Shown: one piece after another, positions 1 to 11,478 of the stretch
How the letters are laid out: each line of letters opens with the position of its first letter
Position numbering within the stretch: position 1 is the first letter of the stretch
NCBI RefSeq assembly: GCF_013373865.1
Contig: NC_050472.1
Location: 16,380,360-16,444,359, forward strand
DNA: 64,000 bases
Source of the DNA: Monomorium pharaonis
Taxonomy: Eukaryota > Arthropoda > Insecta > Hymenoptera > Formicidae
Direction of reading: 5' to 3'
Position numbers and translations under genes: made by a program
Notes under the pieces: model-generated
Told to the model about the DNA's origin: nothing
The model's input: the letters and a program-made list of their open reading frames with translations, nothing else
Databases searched by the model: none

Positions 1-470
1 ATTTTGACCCGCTGAATCGAAATTCAAGGTCAGAATTGCTGAATTGGCTTATTTTTTTCTAACCTCAAAAAAACACCTTGTAAAAGCAGCTTGGATCTTA
101 AATGTATAATTCGGAGCGTGCAAGCTTGCGTAAGCACATTGTCCGGGGAAAATTCAATACTTATAACAAGTCTGAGCTTCTGTGAATGAATAGCGTAGAA
201 AATTCACTCCCTTTTCCTATTATATTTAACTCTTTTATTCTGACCTTGGATTTGGATTCAGCGGGTCAAAATACATAAGAATTGACTGATTATATAGTCT
301 GGTCCGCCAGACCAACATTAAAAAAGAATTTTTTTTTAAGGTTAGGAAATGCAAGCTAACTTTGCAATTTTGACTTTGGATTCGTATTTAGCGGATCAAA
401 ATACATAAGAATTGACTAGTCTAGTCCGCCGGACCAACCTTTTTTTTTGTGTGTCTGTGTTATTTTATAA
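1..470. mobile_element. Partial CACAGGC-type inverted-repeat element
   Basis: Positions 1-230 match the inner left arm, and about 240-460 the right arm, of the element seen more completely at 58945-60913. They share the GACCCGCTGAATC motif, the segment ending near CTGTGAATGAATAGC, and a right terminus GTGTGTCTGTG close to 467. The two arms are joined directly, so the middle is deleted. The left end lies outside the window. No coding sequence is visible. Confidence 0.7.
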
Positions 471-477
471 TTCCGCC

Positions 478-597
478 GGACAGAACATTCTGTTGTTCTT
501 TATGATATCCGAATTAAACGATTAAAACTTTATCTGAATATGGATACTTTCCTATATTATCTTATCTGGTTATCTTATTGAATAAAAAAATTACGAC
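478..597 (-). repeat. Inverted unit of the 198-bp repeat
   Basis: Read on the - strand this carries ATTCAGATAAAGTTTTAATC followed by an ATAAAG...GTCCGGCGG block, the same order as in the direct units from 1204 onward. It is therefore one unit of that family in opposite orientation, separated from the direct array by the TTAA-flanked insertion. Confidence 0.65.
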
Positions 598-601
598 TTA
601 A

Positions 602-1169
602 GGGGATCCAGGAGTGCCTTTGAAATTTGATCGAAGTCGATAATGTAGAGTCATTCGTGCACATCATTATGAGATTTCATATGTATTTCTTGTATAGATT
701 TAGAAATCCTTTTCCAGAATTAAAGTACACATATTAATATTAATCTATAAATTGGATTTTATATTGAAAACGAAAAAATTGTTTCTTATATTGCTCTACT
801 TATCGACTTTTTACGTGTACATAACCCAAATTTTCGTTTTTTCATTTTCCAATTTGCGGAATGCGAATCTTTTTTTCTAGGATTCTAATCTTATTTCTAA
901 TTGCACGATATTATTCCTGAGAGTTTTTTCTAGGGGGCGACGTGATTATTTTATACATATAAACTATAGATTTTTTGTATGAAGCAAATATTGTCGTTAA
1001 GTGACTAATAAATAACAATTTTTTTTTATTTATCAGAACAAATCGTACATCGCCCCCTTCATTTTTGTGCGTACTTTAATCCTGTAAAAGGATTTTGCAT
1101 TCTGTTACTCCAATTCGAAAATCCAAGTTCCCCCAAAAATGTCGGTAACTCTGTCACTCCCGGATCCTC
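602..1169. mobile_element. TTAA-flanked MITE (Kolobok/piggyBac-like ends)
   Basis: Ends are GGGGATCCAGGAGTG on the left and the complement of GAGGATCCGGGAGTG on the right, flanked by TTAA at 598-601 and 1170-1173. A second inverted pair lies inside (GGGGGCGACGTG near 934 against GGGGGCGATGTA near 1055). At 568 bp without an ORF it is non-autonomous. TTAA target duplications are typical of Kolobok and piggyBac transposons; the GG start favours Kolobok, but that is inference. Confidence 0.65.
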
Positions 1170-1203
1170 TTAAAGTCTATATAAATTATTCAGATAATTC
1201 TAT

Positions 1204-2145
1204 ATTCAGATAAAGTTTTAATCGTTTGATTTAGACACGATAAAGAATGATAAAATGTTATGTTCGGCAAAATTGCGAAATAATTTTTCCCTGTTTAAAA
1301 TATCTCCAATTATATAGACAATGATAGAAAACTATTATAGTATATAACATATTTTTAATAAAAACGTATAGGGACAATTTCAGATTAATTTATATAGACT
1401 TTACGTTATAATTTTTATATTCAGTAAGATAGCCAGATAAATTGTATAGGAAAGTACTCATATTCAGATAAAGATTTAATCGTTTAATTTAGATACGATA
1501 AAATACGATAGAACTTTATGTCCGCCGAAATGGTAATATATTTGATAGAAACATATAGGAACAATTTCAGATTAATTCATATAGAGTTTTATAGACCTTG
1601 AATCGTAAATTTCATATTTAGTACAATAAGTAGATAAGATCATATAGAAAAATAATCGTATTCAGATAAAGTTTTAATCGTTTATTTCAGATACGATAAG
1701 AAACGATAGAACTTTATGTCCGCCGAAATTGGAATACATCTGATAGAAATGTATAGGAACAATTTCAGATTAATTCATATAGAGTCTTATAGACCTTGAA
1801 TCGTAAATTTCATATTCAGAACGATAAGTAGATAGGATCATATATAAAAGTAGTCGTATTCAGATAAAGTTTTAATCGTTTATTTCAGATACGATAAGAA
1901 ACGATAGAACTTTATGTCCGCCGAAATTGGAATACATGTGATAGAAACGTATAGGAACAATTTCAGATTAATTCATATTGAGTCTTATAGATCTTGAATC
2001 GTAAATTTCATATTCAGAACGATAAGTAGATAGGATCATATATAAAAGTAGACGTATTCAGATAAAGTTTTAATCGTTTATTTCAAATACGATAAGAAAC
2101 GATAGAATTTTATAACTTTTCTATCTGGCAGGAAATCTAGTGTCC
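1204..2145 (+). repeat. Tandem repeat, 198-bp unit
   Basis: The unit start ATTCAGATAAAG recurs at 1204, 1462, 1660, 1858 and 2056. The last three spacings are exactly 198 bp; the first is 258 bp. Each unit contains TTTATGTCCGCCGAAAT and AACAATTTCAGATTAATTCA. The last copy breaks down after about 2110 into short GATAGAAAC/TTTCTATC repeats. No coding potential. Confidence 0.9.
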
Positions 2146-2611
2146 GATAGAAACGATAGATTCAGATAAAATCATATTAAATTTCTATCAAATTTCTATA
2201 TGTTTCTATCAGTTTCTATCGTACTTTTTGAACAGGGATAACAACTATTTTTTTTAATAATTCAAAAACTAAGTTTCAGACAATGTTTTTGGGGAAAAAA
2301 AATCGTCTTAGAATTAAGTGAGAAATACGATATTTTAAGTACAAAAAGTTATTTGGGATCACCCTGTATATCTTGTTTACAAAATATTAAATAAGATATC
2401 AAAAATTTTTTATATAAAAGTTGTGTGCAAGTTTTAATTTTTTATTTAATTTTTTTATAAATAAGATACGTTACATAAAATAATAATTATGTGCATAACC
2501 TCATAAAATCTGTAGAACAAATATTTTTGTTGGATATTTTTACTATTTATTAACTAGCAATTATAAATATATGGATACATATAGAATAAAAATACATTAA
2601 CTTTATAATAG
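2146..2611. other. AT-rich, no gene seen
   Basis: TTTCTATC-type simple repeats, then AT-rich DNA. GGGATCACCCTGTATA near 2357-2372 looks like the right end of a mariner-type MITE, but I could not find its partner. Confidence 0.5.
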
Positions 2612-2824
2612 TGTTACACTCGCACCGCGGGAAGGAATAAACACACTCTTTTTCTTTTAACGAATAGCTTTATTAGAGCAAACGAAAACACGTTCAACTC
2701 AGTGCGAGACCGAGAATCAACAACAACATAGTCCGCGTTGTCAAGACAGTTGACAACGCTCACAGAAAATCAATATATCGATTGGTCAGAACAGCTGACA
2801 GATCAAACTGGCAGGGGCGTAACA
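2612..2824 (-). mobile_element. Solo LTR, 213 bp
   Basis: Starts TGTTACACTCGC and ends GGGGCGTAACA, a TG..CA structure with inverted TGTTAC/GTAACA ends, flanked by a 4-bp direct repeat ATAG (2608-2611, 2825-2828). On the - strand it carries AATAAAGC about two thirds along, as expected for a poly(A) signal, so the - orientation is preferred. A 4-bp duplication fits Gypsy-type elements. No internal retroelement region lies next to it. Confidence 0.75.
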
Positions 2825-3131
2825 ATAGTATTATAATTACACAAATATTAGGCATGTAGAAAGTGCAAAAGTTAATTTAAAAAATTATTTTTGAAAAATG
2901 ATTAGCGTAGTCGAATACAAATGTTTTTATTATAAAACTTTTGTAAAAAAATTTTTTAATGTCTTGTTTAGTTTACAAAATATATTAAAAAATAAAGTTT
3001 TTATCATTTAAAGATTGTTTTTAAAGTAGTTTTATCTCGAATTTTTTAAACTTCTATAAAAAATTTCTAAATTTGTGTATTTACTCCGTATTTATTGTTA
3101 CATTTGTGACATGTTTTGTTAAAATCTAAAG

Positions 3132-4314
3132 AGTCACCGTAAAAAACGTCCGTTTTGAGGCATTTACATTTTGAATTAAATTTTATGCCAAATGATTAGT
3201 ATTGATGAAACAATAATCCAGAAAAAATTATAAAGTGAACATATGATTAGTTTCAGAGATGTGGAAGGTCGAAGTAATGGGTTTTTCATTACATAGTATG
3301 ATACAATTGAATTTTTTTAAACTGACATTTATGTCAAAAATTATTTCCCTCTATTCCAATGTTTTTGGGGCCGCTTATTATGAATCTTGTCAAAATTCAA
3401 GGATTTAATATGGCAGTCATTGTTATTAAAAATACATTAATTTTTATTCAAACTGAAATTTTGGGATTTTTTACGTCGCTAATTATAAATTTAATAAAAT
3501 AAAACTCAAAATAGCAGACATATAAATATTTTAACTCAAATTCATTTTGAAGTACTACAGAATTTGAAGGATCAAACCCAAGATCTTCGTAGCAAACCAA
3601 TACGCTATCCGCTACACCACGCTCGTTCTTTTATAGAATTCTCTAACATTTTTTAATGTAAAATCTTATAATAATGAATATATCAAAATCATTATCATCG
3701 TAAACATCAATTTCAGAAAATCAAATATCCAGAGATGAACATGTAATTTTTACGAGTATTAGTAGATTTTTTGAATATTTGTGTTTGAAATATTATACAT
3801 CTTTTTGAATATTTATTTAAATCTAACTTTCATATAAATTGAACAGTTTACCATATGTCCATCATTTTGGATCTTGAATTTTGAAAATACCATTTTAAAA
3901 CTATTTTTAATTTTGAAAGTACAGTATAAAATTCGTAATTTGCGTCGCGTAGCGACCTGAAAATCCCCAAAATTCCAGTTTGAATAAAAATTAACGTGTT
4001 TTTTAATAATAAATGTCTGCCATATTGGATCCACCATATTGAATTCGTAAATTTTGACAACAAATTCATAATCAGTGAACCAAAAACAGAATAGTGAGTG
4101 AAATTTTTAATAAAAATATCAGTTTGAAAAAATTCAATTGTATCATATTATCTAATGGAAAACCCACTTTGACCTTTCATATTTCTAAAACCAATGCTCA
4201 TTATAAAAATTTCTCTGAATTATTGTCTCATCAATACTAATCATTTGCATAAAATTCAATTCAAAATGCAAGTGTCCCAAAATGGGCGAAAAAAAAAACA
4301 TTTTTGCGGTGGCT
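3132..4314. mobile_element. Foldback element carrying a tRNA-like sequence
   Basis: About 3132-3500 is repeated inverted and diverged at about 3930-4314. Both arms hold GATTAGTATTGATGA, ATGATACAATTGAATTTTTT and a TTTTTATTCAAACTG block. Outer ends read CACCGTAAAAAACG and, inverted, CACCGCAAAAATG. The centre contains the tRNA-like segment at 3553-3636. Open frames inside are short and unlike known proteins. Target duplication not resolved. Confidence 0.65.
3553..3636 (-). ncRNA. tRNA-like / SINE-type module
   Basis: The - strand reads as a tRNA-like stretch: TGGTGTAGCGGATAGCGT resembles an A box (D arm) and GGGTTTGATCC a B box (T arm), about 35 nt apart. Stem pairing is poor, so I do not call a functional tRNA; a tRNA-derived SINE head or decayed tRNA is more likely. 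It sits between the arms of the surrounding inverted-repeat element. Confidence 0.5.
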
Positions 4315-4505
4315 TTTTCCGGGTTTGCGAGGTTTTCTTGTTAAATAAAAACACTTAAATTATCATGATATTACAAAATATTATACATTATTAAATACAT
4401 ATTACATTGTAATATTGCTGCAATATACACGAGGAAGAATCGAAAACTAAAGACAAAATACATTTAATGAATTTAATAGAAGTAACTGTAAGCAATTGAA
4501 CATGT

Positions 4506-4667
4506 TCACAGTCTCCATGAATAGATGATGCATTTGTTGTACCGTTCAATCAACTTCTGTATCTCTGCAGAAAAGAACTTTTTCAACTCCCAAAGCCAAG
4601 TGTGCACTGTTTCATTATCAGAAATAAACCTACGACTGCGCAGCGCTTTCTTCAATTCCTTCCAGTG
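4506..4667 (-). pseudogene. Mariner transposase C-terminal fragment
   Basis: The - strand frame ending at a stop at 4506-4508 reads HWKELKKALRSRRFISD and, later, EIQKLIERYNKCI. This is the layout of the extreme C-terminus of mariner/SETMAR-type transposases (an LRGRRF-like stretch, then FF..GI..L..RW.KCI). Only about 53 residues remain; the catalytic DDD region is not recognisable upstream. A dead scrap. Confidence 0.6.
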
Positions 4668-7600
4668 AACTAAAAACATTGTTATTTATCAGTCTTCTCT
4701 AATCAAGACATCTGTCCTGTCAATGTGATATTGCATGCATAATGTTGATGGGTGACCAAAAATAATCTTTATTGGTTACATTTGTTCTTCCTGGTTTAAA
4801 TCTTTCTATTCATTCATAAGCAGACACAACTTTTGTTGATTCATGCTATGTCTATATACACTGAGCCAATATTCGATTCGACGGCGAATTTTCAATCGTC
4901 ATTCCTTCTGCCCAGAAAAGCGCACTACAGCACATTATTCTTCTTGGTGTAATCTCGCAATGGAACGTTTGTTCTAGTGACTGCTACGCGAGTAAAGGCT
5001 GAGCACTGTAGGCGGTGAAGACACTTGATTCTTAGGCCCTTTGCAGAACATATGATACATAGATATATACATCAATATTTCAACAAGTTTAATTACAGAT
5101 TTAACTGGCAATATGCCGCAATATTAGTTATCAATGATATGACCTAACTTCACGTAGTAGTAATATCCGAAGCACATGACATTTGCATATAGTGGCTACT
5201 ATGTGTTTTTGTGTTTTTTTTTTTGTGAAGTTTTTTATTAAATTTAGGTATTACATAATGAGTAGTGCTATTTTATACATTGTATGCCTTATGGATAGTT
5301 TATTTTAAAACAAATCATAGAGGTACATTTTGTATTTTAGTATTGATACAAAATTAGAACCTGTAATGTACACATTCTGTATAATTTCATTGAGAAGGGC
5401 CACATGATGTGCAAAAGCCGACTGTCAACTTCCACGTGGTACACATCGGGTCATTTTGATGACGACGGTATGATTTGAGTTAAACAAGAATAAAATCAAT
5501 GTGCAATATCATATTGATACTTAAAATTCATAATATTCACAAAATACCGTATTTATTCGCTAAAATACCCTAAAATGCAGTGCAAATTTCAAACTCGTGT
5601 GCAATCAACAAAAAACATCGTATCGACGTTTTTTTTTAAATTGCTTAGAAAAAAATTAACTTTAAGAATCTGGATTAATATTAGCCAGATTTTAATGAGA
5701 AACTTGTGAAAAATGATAACAAACTTTTACTTTTTTTAATTTAAAAAAACATGTTTGGTTTTCATGCGATACAAAAGGTTCGCACTTAACAAATCAAACT
5801 TTCGCCTAGGGATTCTTAAAGTAGAGTCTTTGCCCTTTAATTTAAAAAAAAGTACATATAATTTGGATGATTTTTCGCAAAGTTGCATCACTTTGAAAAT
5901 TGCCTAAAAATCGGTCAAAATTTTTGTCTCGTTTTTTGTTTGCGCCAGTGTATATGTATACCTTACAAAAATAATGCTTAAAAACAAAAGGATTGTGTTT
6001 TCAATTTTCCCTACCGCATATGGTCGAACTATCTAATAGCAATGTAAATATAGTTGATTTCATTTATGTTAAATTGACACTAAATAATGTTTTTTATATT
6101 CTCTCAGTAATGTGTTTCATACTGAGATAGTGAAATTAAATTACTCACAATCAGGGATTTAACCTTAGCACAATTCTACCTATTTTTCCATCTCAAACGT
6201 CATATTGGGTTAAATATGTATCCCATTCCATTCCACGTGCTGCATTGAAGAGATGAACTGAAATCAGTATTGTGCTACATGAATCTCTTCGTCCTTTCAT
6301 GGCGAAGACGATGATGTAATCCACAATAATATTAATCTTTCGTTCTCATTGTGGTTGGCGGACACCCATACTTTGAGTTTGGCGGACTCTATCTTTTGGA
6401 CATTAGAGAGAATAGACCTGACATAGTCATCTAACGTTAGTCTAACTCTTTCACTATAGCGTCTTATCGGTCTGATGCCAAAATGTGCGTTAATTTCGTT
6501 CTATGGCCTTAGACCATATACTACGCATCATATGCAAACTGTTGAGTAAAAGAAAAGAGACAGTTATAGTGACATATATATACATCAAACTATCGGTCGT
6601 TCGTGCTAACTTCTATTCTAACAGTTACACTGTGACATTTTATGCAAGTAATTGCTAGAGCTTCGAAAAAAATTAATGTATCAAATCTGCAATGAAATAT
6701 ATGACACTTGATCTGACAGAATCCGTTGACATTGAGGTAATTTCTACTGCATTGACTGCACTTAAGCACAATATAAAAAAAGAACAGTAGGCTCATTCTG
6801 CTGAAAATCGTGCTAACGGTCGTCTCTTACAAATGACTTATGCGCATGATATACACAACCAACAATATGGCAACAAAGTATATTCAACAACAGTTTTCAT
6901 AGGTGATGCATGGTCCAGTAATGTATGGTTTAAAGTTCTAGCAGCCAATCAAATCGGACTATGGTAATTGACGCCCCAAGTGTGTAAGCGGCGTACATTT
7001 TTCGATCAAAAAAGAAGGCTGTTTTTTTATTTTTTGAAATAAATACGCAAATATATATTGTAACACTTGTAAAAAATTTTTGTTTTTAATTTTTTAAAAT
7101 ATTTTAAGTTTTAATTACATGTTTATGTTCAGCGCGCCATGGCCTATAACTTGCGATGGTGGCCGATCCGGAAAAGTTTGGTTAAAAATGAAAAAAAAGT
7201 AATTTTGGTGGTGGTGTGTTAGAAGTTTTGTGCCATAAAGTTATAATAAATCTGAGTTTTATACCAAAAATCGTGATTTTCGTAAAAATGGATCATTTTT
7301 ATATCCCAAAATAAACACGTTTGAAATGCCGACTTCCAACCTATTTTTTTCTTGAAATATAACAATAAACAGTTAGATTTTGAGCTCAAAGTATTAAGAA
7401 TTCAAAAATCATGATTTTTTAAAACCGCCACCCTTCCCCCAGTTTCAACTTTTCAGAATTTTTTAAAGTATAATAATAAATTAAAAATTTTGACATCGGA
7501 ATTTTATCATTATATTTAAAAAAAAATTAAAGTTTGTTCATGGTTTTTTTATAAAAATATTTTCATTGTTTTAAAACTTACAGCGATTAAAGCTGGATGA

Positions 7601-8933
7601 ATGAATCCACCCTGTATGACATTTAAGTTCAGGAAAAAATATGACAGCAAAAGGATAATTAACATTAAACACGTTAAAAATTATTTAAACAAAATAAAGT
7701 TTAAAAAAAATCGCAAAAGAGAGTTCTTTTAAATTATTGTATTTTCGCTAATTTTTAACGAATTTAAAAAATCAGTTTTTGGAAAGATAGATATAGAACC
7801 GGGATAAAATGGATTTTGGGTATTATTTAAAAAGTATAATTATTTTGACAAATAAATGTTATAAAAAACAATAGCTTAAAAGAAAAAATGAATAAAGACA
7901 CAATCAATCTTTTTTTCAATTTGCTATAAAATTGTAAAAAATGTTTATTTTTTAATTATAGGATACATTATTAAAGTAAAAAATTATTAAAATATTTTTA
8001 TGACTCCAAATAGTATTCGCCACATCGTTTTGTCCTGTGGTTTTTACACACAGAGACATTGCAGCTCGCACAAATGCAACCGTAGTGTCTCTCTTTCTAT
8101 AGCTAGTGTCCGTCTGAATGAAATATAAACATAAAAAGACAGTGTTTCGCATGGCGGTATCTGAACAACATATGTACACAAACGTCAGATTTATTAACAT
8201 ACCCCATTTACTCTTTATGTCTGTATTACTCGCATGTTGACGTTCCGATATTGGATAGTCTCTCTCGATTCTTAAGACTTTAAATTGCATTATTGCCCCG
8301 AGTCGATCTCTTCATCTGCTAACTTAGGAGATAAAATCAAATTCGTGTTAAACAATAAAACTATTCCAGTATGATATTCTAGGATTAACGAAATGTGGAA
8401 ATGATCACGCTTATTTTGATGACAAATGCAGCCTTCCAAAATTTACTGCTAATAATAAAAATCTAGTATACATAACGTGAACTATAGGTTTTCATTTTCA
8501 GTACTGGCAGTGAATTTTGGAACCCAGCAAATATTATCGCAATACAAAACTTTAATATAAGCTAATAAGAGTTAGTAAAGGGTATGATTTTCAGATTGCT
8601 CAGATTATAAGTAAAAAATTCAATTTTATTTGTGAGACTGAAAAAAACGTGCATTCAACTGAATTATAAGTCACAAGTGAGAATTATCTGTTTTGGTGTA
8701 AATAGAAAACTATATATGTTCCGCCAACGTCTCTGTTCCGATTACCGCATAATTTAAAAATTGCCTTCACTTTTTAACTCTTTCGTATAATATTTTGTAA
8801 TGTATGATAATGACAGTGTTTCTAATACTGCATTATAAGGATACAATATAACTGCAAGCTCCTGTGCTATATAGGGATATAATAATTCAGTGTTTAATTA
8901 TTGATTTCTTTCTTTTATTTATTAATGCCATAG
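4668..8933. other. AT-rich non-coding stretch, probable WDR81 intron
   Basis: I see no exon, RNA gene or complete element. The ORFs here are short and unlike proteins I know. Element ends are hinted at near 5930 (TTTGCGCCAGTGTATATG) and near 7600 (CCACCCTGTATG) without partners. If the upstream WDR81 exons lie left of the window, all of this is intron. Confidence 0.5.
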
Positions 8934-9040
8934 ATATTACAATTAGAAGCGATAAATGAAACCACTATAGTTAGTTCTTCTCTGGACCAAACTATAGCCG
9001 TATGGAGTGCGATAGATGGAAAACTAAGATTTCACATGAA
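8934..9040 (+). CDS. WDR81: WDR81 penultimate coding exon (WD40 region)
   Basis: An AG acceptor (CCATAG) precedes 8934 and a GTAAGA donor follows 9040. The 107 nt encode 35 residues plus two bases, including VSSSLDQTIAVW and DGKLRFH, a typical WD40 blade (S.D.T..VW....G...). The phase joins exactly to the exon at 9191. WDR81 is a BEACH and WD40 protein that with WDR91 controls endosomal PI3P and endosome maturation. The identification rests on the combined C-terminus of the two exons. Upstream exons, including any BEACH domain, were not found in the window. Confidence 0.75.
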
Positions 9041-9190
9041 GTAAGAAAATACTTAATATTTATTTAAAATAGATAAAATTAAGTTTTACTAAGTATTAGG
9101 TAAACTAAATTTATTTAAAATATAAATTATTATCTAAAATTAGGTATGCAAAATATTATTTACATAAATTATTTTTTTATTGATTTTCAG

Positions 9191-9422
9191 AGGAGCGACA
9201 GAGCCTGTTCATTGCATGGCAATGCACGAACAGGCCTTGATAATAGGAACAACAGCCAATCGAATTGGGGTTTATACCGGTATAGAAGTGACTGCGTCAT
9301 TAAGCTCATCCAAGTTAAGATCCGACGCTTTTAAAGGCATTCTTACTGCCATGACTGTCCTCCCTCTCAATCGATTATTATTGTTAGGCGCTGATAACGG
9401 TGGGATAACATTGCTGTGTTAA
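9191..9422 (+). CDS. WDR81: WDR81 terminal coding exon
   Basis: The acceptor TTGATTTTCAG precedes 9191. One base completes the codon from the previous exon, then 76 codons run to TAA at 9420-9422. The product has two more WD40-like strands: EPVHCMAMHEQALIIGTTA, then a last blade FKGILTAMTVLPLNRLLLLG and an ending ADNGGITLLC. The ending, a small aliphatic blade finishing in LLLG.DNG.I.LL. right before the stop, is what I remember for the C-terminus of animal WDR81. Other BEACH/WD40 proteins are possible but fit less well. The gene converges on RINT1. Confidence 0.75.
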
Positions 9423-9485
9423 GAACAACTATTTGGAGAACATATGCGAATATATGAATTTATATTATTAAATGTAATAATGAGG

Positions 9486-9491
9486 AATAAA
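9486..9491 (+). terminator. Poly(A) signal for WDR81
   Basis: AATAAA 64 nt after the WDR81 stop codon, the first canonical signal downstream. Cleavage would be expected about 15-25 nt further on, inside the RINT1 3' UTR on the other strand. Confidence 0.55.
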
Positions 9492-9533
9492 AAAGTATAT
9501 GTAATTTATCCACAAAATCCACGACTTGAAAAT

Positions 9534-9539
9534 TTTATT
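9534..9539 (-). terminator. Poly(A) signal for RINT1
   Basis: TTTATT on the + strand is AATAAA on the - strand, 42 nt downstream of the RINT1 stop. Together with the WDR81 signal it predicts converging transcripts that touch or overlap by a few bases. Confidence 0.55.
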
Positions 9540-9580
9540 GCAATAAATATAATTTTTCCAAGATATTGGAGGAAAATTTT

Positions 9581-9761
9581 CTATATATGGATAATGTCTG
9601 TCCTCGTCGCTATTACTTTGAGAGCAAGTTTTGCGGACATTTTGTGTACTCCGACGTCTGCTAAAATTTCCTCCGATGCACTTTGATTATTATGTAGCAT
9701 TTCTTTGAGTAATATTGCTGAACCCATTAAAACATTTAAAAGTATACACGCTTCCTTGATT
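9581..9761 (-). CDS. RINT1: RINT1 terminal coding exon
   Basis: The acceptor (GATATTCCAG on the - strand) lies at 9762 and the exon ends in TAG at 9581-9583. After one base that completes the split codon it encodes 59 residues, including IKEACILLNVLMGSAILLKE, which lines up with the conserved C-terminal block IKEACI.LN...GSA.LLK of RINT1/Tip20 proteins. RINT1 is a subunit of the NRZ (Dsl1-type) tether that brings Golgi-derived vesicles to the ER; it also binds RAD50 and acts in the G2/M checkpoint. All seven exons seen chain in frame to 415 residues, about half the usual length of animal RINT1 (around 790). Confidence 0.93.
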
Positions 9762-9904
9762 CTGGAATATCAAAATAGAATTATGGTATAGAATTAATCT
9801 GTTCTAATGAATAAGCTAATAATTTTAAAGGTGTATTCTAGTTTAGCACTTATAAAAAAATAATTTCTTTGAAATATATAAAAAGGATTTCAATATTTTT
9901 AATA

Positions 9905-10320
9905 TACACTCCTCAAGAAAATTAAGGGGATAACAGTTATTTCATCAAAAAATGGTCAAACTTTGAAATGCTGCAACTTTGCAAAAAATTGTCCTACTGG
10001 AACGAACAAAAAAGCAAATTAAAGATTGAAATGTCTACTTTAAAATGCTCTTAGGCTCATAACGATACATTTATTAGTTTCGAAGTCATGCAACTTTAAA
10101 ACGTAATAAGGCAAATGAGAAAATAAAAATCTCAAGTTTACGCATTTTACCGAGTGAAGTGATTTTTTGACTTATTAAACCAAATTTAATTAAAAGGTTA
10201 CTCCTTTAGCTGTAAATTCTTTTCTTATTTTTGTTCGTACGATTTTTTTGCTAAGTTATTCTACTTTAAACAAAAAAAGAGTTCTTAAACTTTAATAGGC
10301 CATATTAGGTGAACAGATCA
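9905..10320. mobile_element. Tc1-type terminal-repeat fragment in a RINT1 intron
   Basis: TACACTCCTCAAGAAAATTA at 9905 resembles the Tc1-type end TACACTACTCAAAAAAATTA found at 45497. The AT-rich tail after it, with AACTTTGCAAAAAATTG, is like the inner part of such inverted repeats. No opposite end or transposase is visible. Confidence 0.35.
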
Positions 10321-10629
10321 TTGTACAGAAATTTAAAAAAAGCATTTTGAAGCTTAAAGTATCAGCTTTCAAATCATGAGACTAAATTTCAGATTTGATT
10401 TTTTTTTACACTTTGAAGTCAATTCTAAAATTTTAGTACAATACACATAAAGATAACATTTTATATAACATAAAAATTAATAAATATTTGACCATACAAA
10501 AATTGATACATATTAAATGTGTATATAAGTATACATGTAGAACATGTTTTCTTTAAAAAAATTCCTAAAAATAAGCCACTCTTTCATGCTTTAATCTAGA
10601 ATATATTTTGATAATTTTCAGAGACTTAC

Positions 10630-10763
10630 AAAGGAAAGTACGACTCCGGTTTGTTGATGTACAGACTAAATAATGGAAATAAGTTCCTCAAAATATCATA
10701 CTGTAATTGCTCGGCGCCGCCTCTATTAAAATGATTCACTAATACAACTTCCTCGAAAAGAAA
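10630..10763 (-). CDS. RINT1: RINT1 coding exon
   Basis: The acceptor CTCTTTACAG and donor GTAAGT are both clear on the - strand. The 134 nt start in phase 0 and leave two bases, which join the first base of the terminal exon. The product contains VVLVNHFNRGGAEQLQYDI and LRNLFPLFS, the strongly conserved RINT1 motif .NHF..GGA.QL..D..RNLFPLF. No frame damage. The 868-bp intron between it and the terminal exon holds a Tc1-type end fragment near 9905. Confidence 0.93.
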
Positions 10764-10837
10764 CTGTAAAGAGATATTTAAAAACAATTTACTATAAATG
10801 AACAATATTTACTTTTTTTTATTTTTATCTTGCATAC

Positions 10838-11003
10838 TTGATCTAACTGAGCAGCCAAACTCTTCCAAGCTTGATTAAACAATGGTAAGGCTAGAACATT
10901 ATGCAACATGTGAAGACGCATGGCTAGTTCTTGGAACATGGAACAACCGCTTGGTGTTACCGATAATGAAGAGACTTCTTTCGAAGGCTGCATCGCAAAC
11001 CAT
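10838..11003 (-). CDS. RINT1: RINT1 coding exon
   Basis: The 166-nt exon starts with the A of a split AA|A codon followed by WFAMQPSKE, the equivalent of the KERWLSLPSQ stretch in the human protein, and ends in LAAQLDQ just before the donor GTATGC. It is mostly helical and leucine-rich, as expected for the RINT1/TIP20 domain. The acceptor (TTTAAAG) and donor agree with the phases of both neighbours. Confidence 0.92.
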
Positions 11004-11478
11004 CTTTAAATAATAAAAAATTCATTAGTAGTAGAATAGTACATTGTGTAACAAGTGCGGAAATTTTTGTTTGTTATTTCCTACAAATGTGTTTATCCGC
11101 ACGAATAGACAATAACCGATCCGCAAGAGTTGCACATATTATTTTTTGTTACAAATGCATAGAAAATGCTAAAGGCGAGAAGGGGTTCAGGACAGAAATA
11201 GGGAGATTCAGGGCAGAGGATTTGCGAGAAGAGAACTCTGAAAAGGAAAAAAAGAGCTTTATTTCTATATAGTTTTGTCGACACTAATCACCACGTATAT
11301 ATTTTTTATTACACTATTACCACGTTCAACTTTTTACGTGATCTTAATATAACGCGATGTCTAATCTGATGTCCTTAAGTGACGAACATTAGTCAAAATT
11401 AGGTTCGTGAAAACGAAGCATCCGCAATTCTGCAAGAGTTATCGTATACGTGTTGCGAGATGACGTGATCCGTAATTA
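11004..11478. other. RINT1 intron, unremarkable part
   Basis: The + and - frames of 61-63 codons at 11087-11284 shadow each other and resemble no protein I know. Otherwise AT-rich. Confidence 0.5.

Noticed and set aside
3553..3636. A functional tRNA gene on the - strand
   Set aside because: A and B boxes are present but the acceptor and T stems do not pair well; kept only as a tRNA-like module.
8934..9422. PIK3R4/Vps15 as the WD40 gene
   Set aside because: The last blade ending LLLLGADNGGITLLC fits the WDR81 C-terminus better than the Vps15 ending as I remember it.
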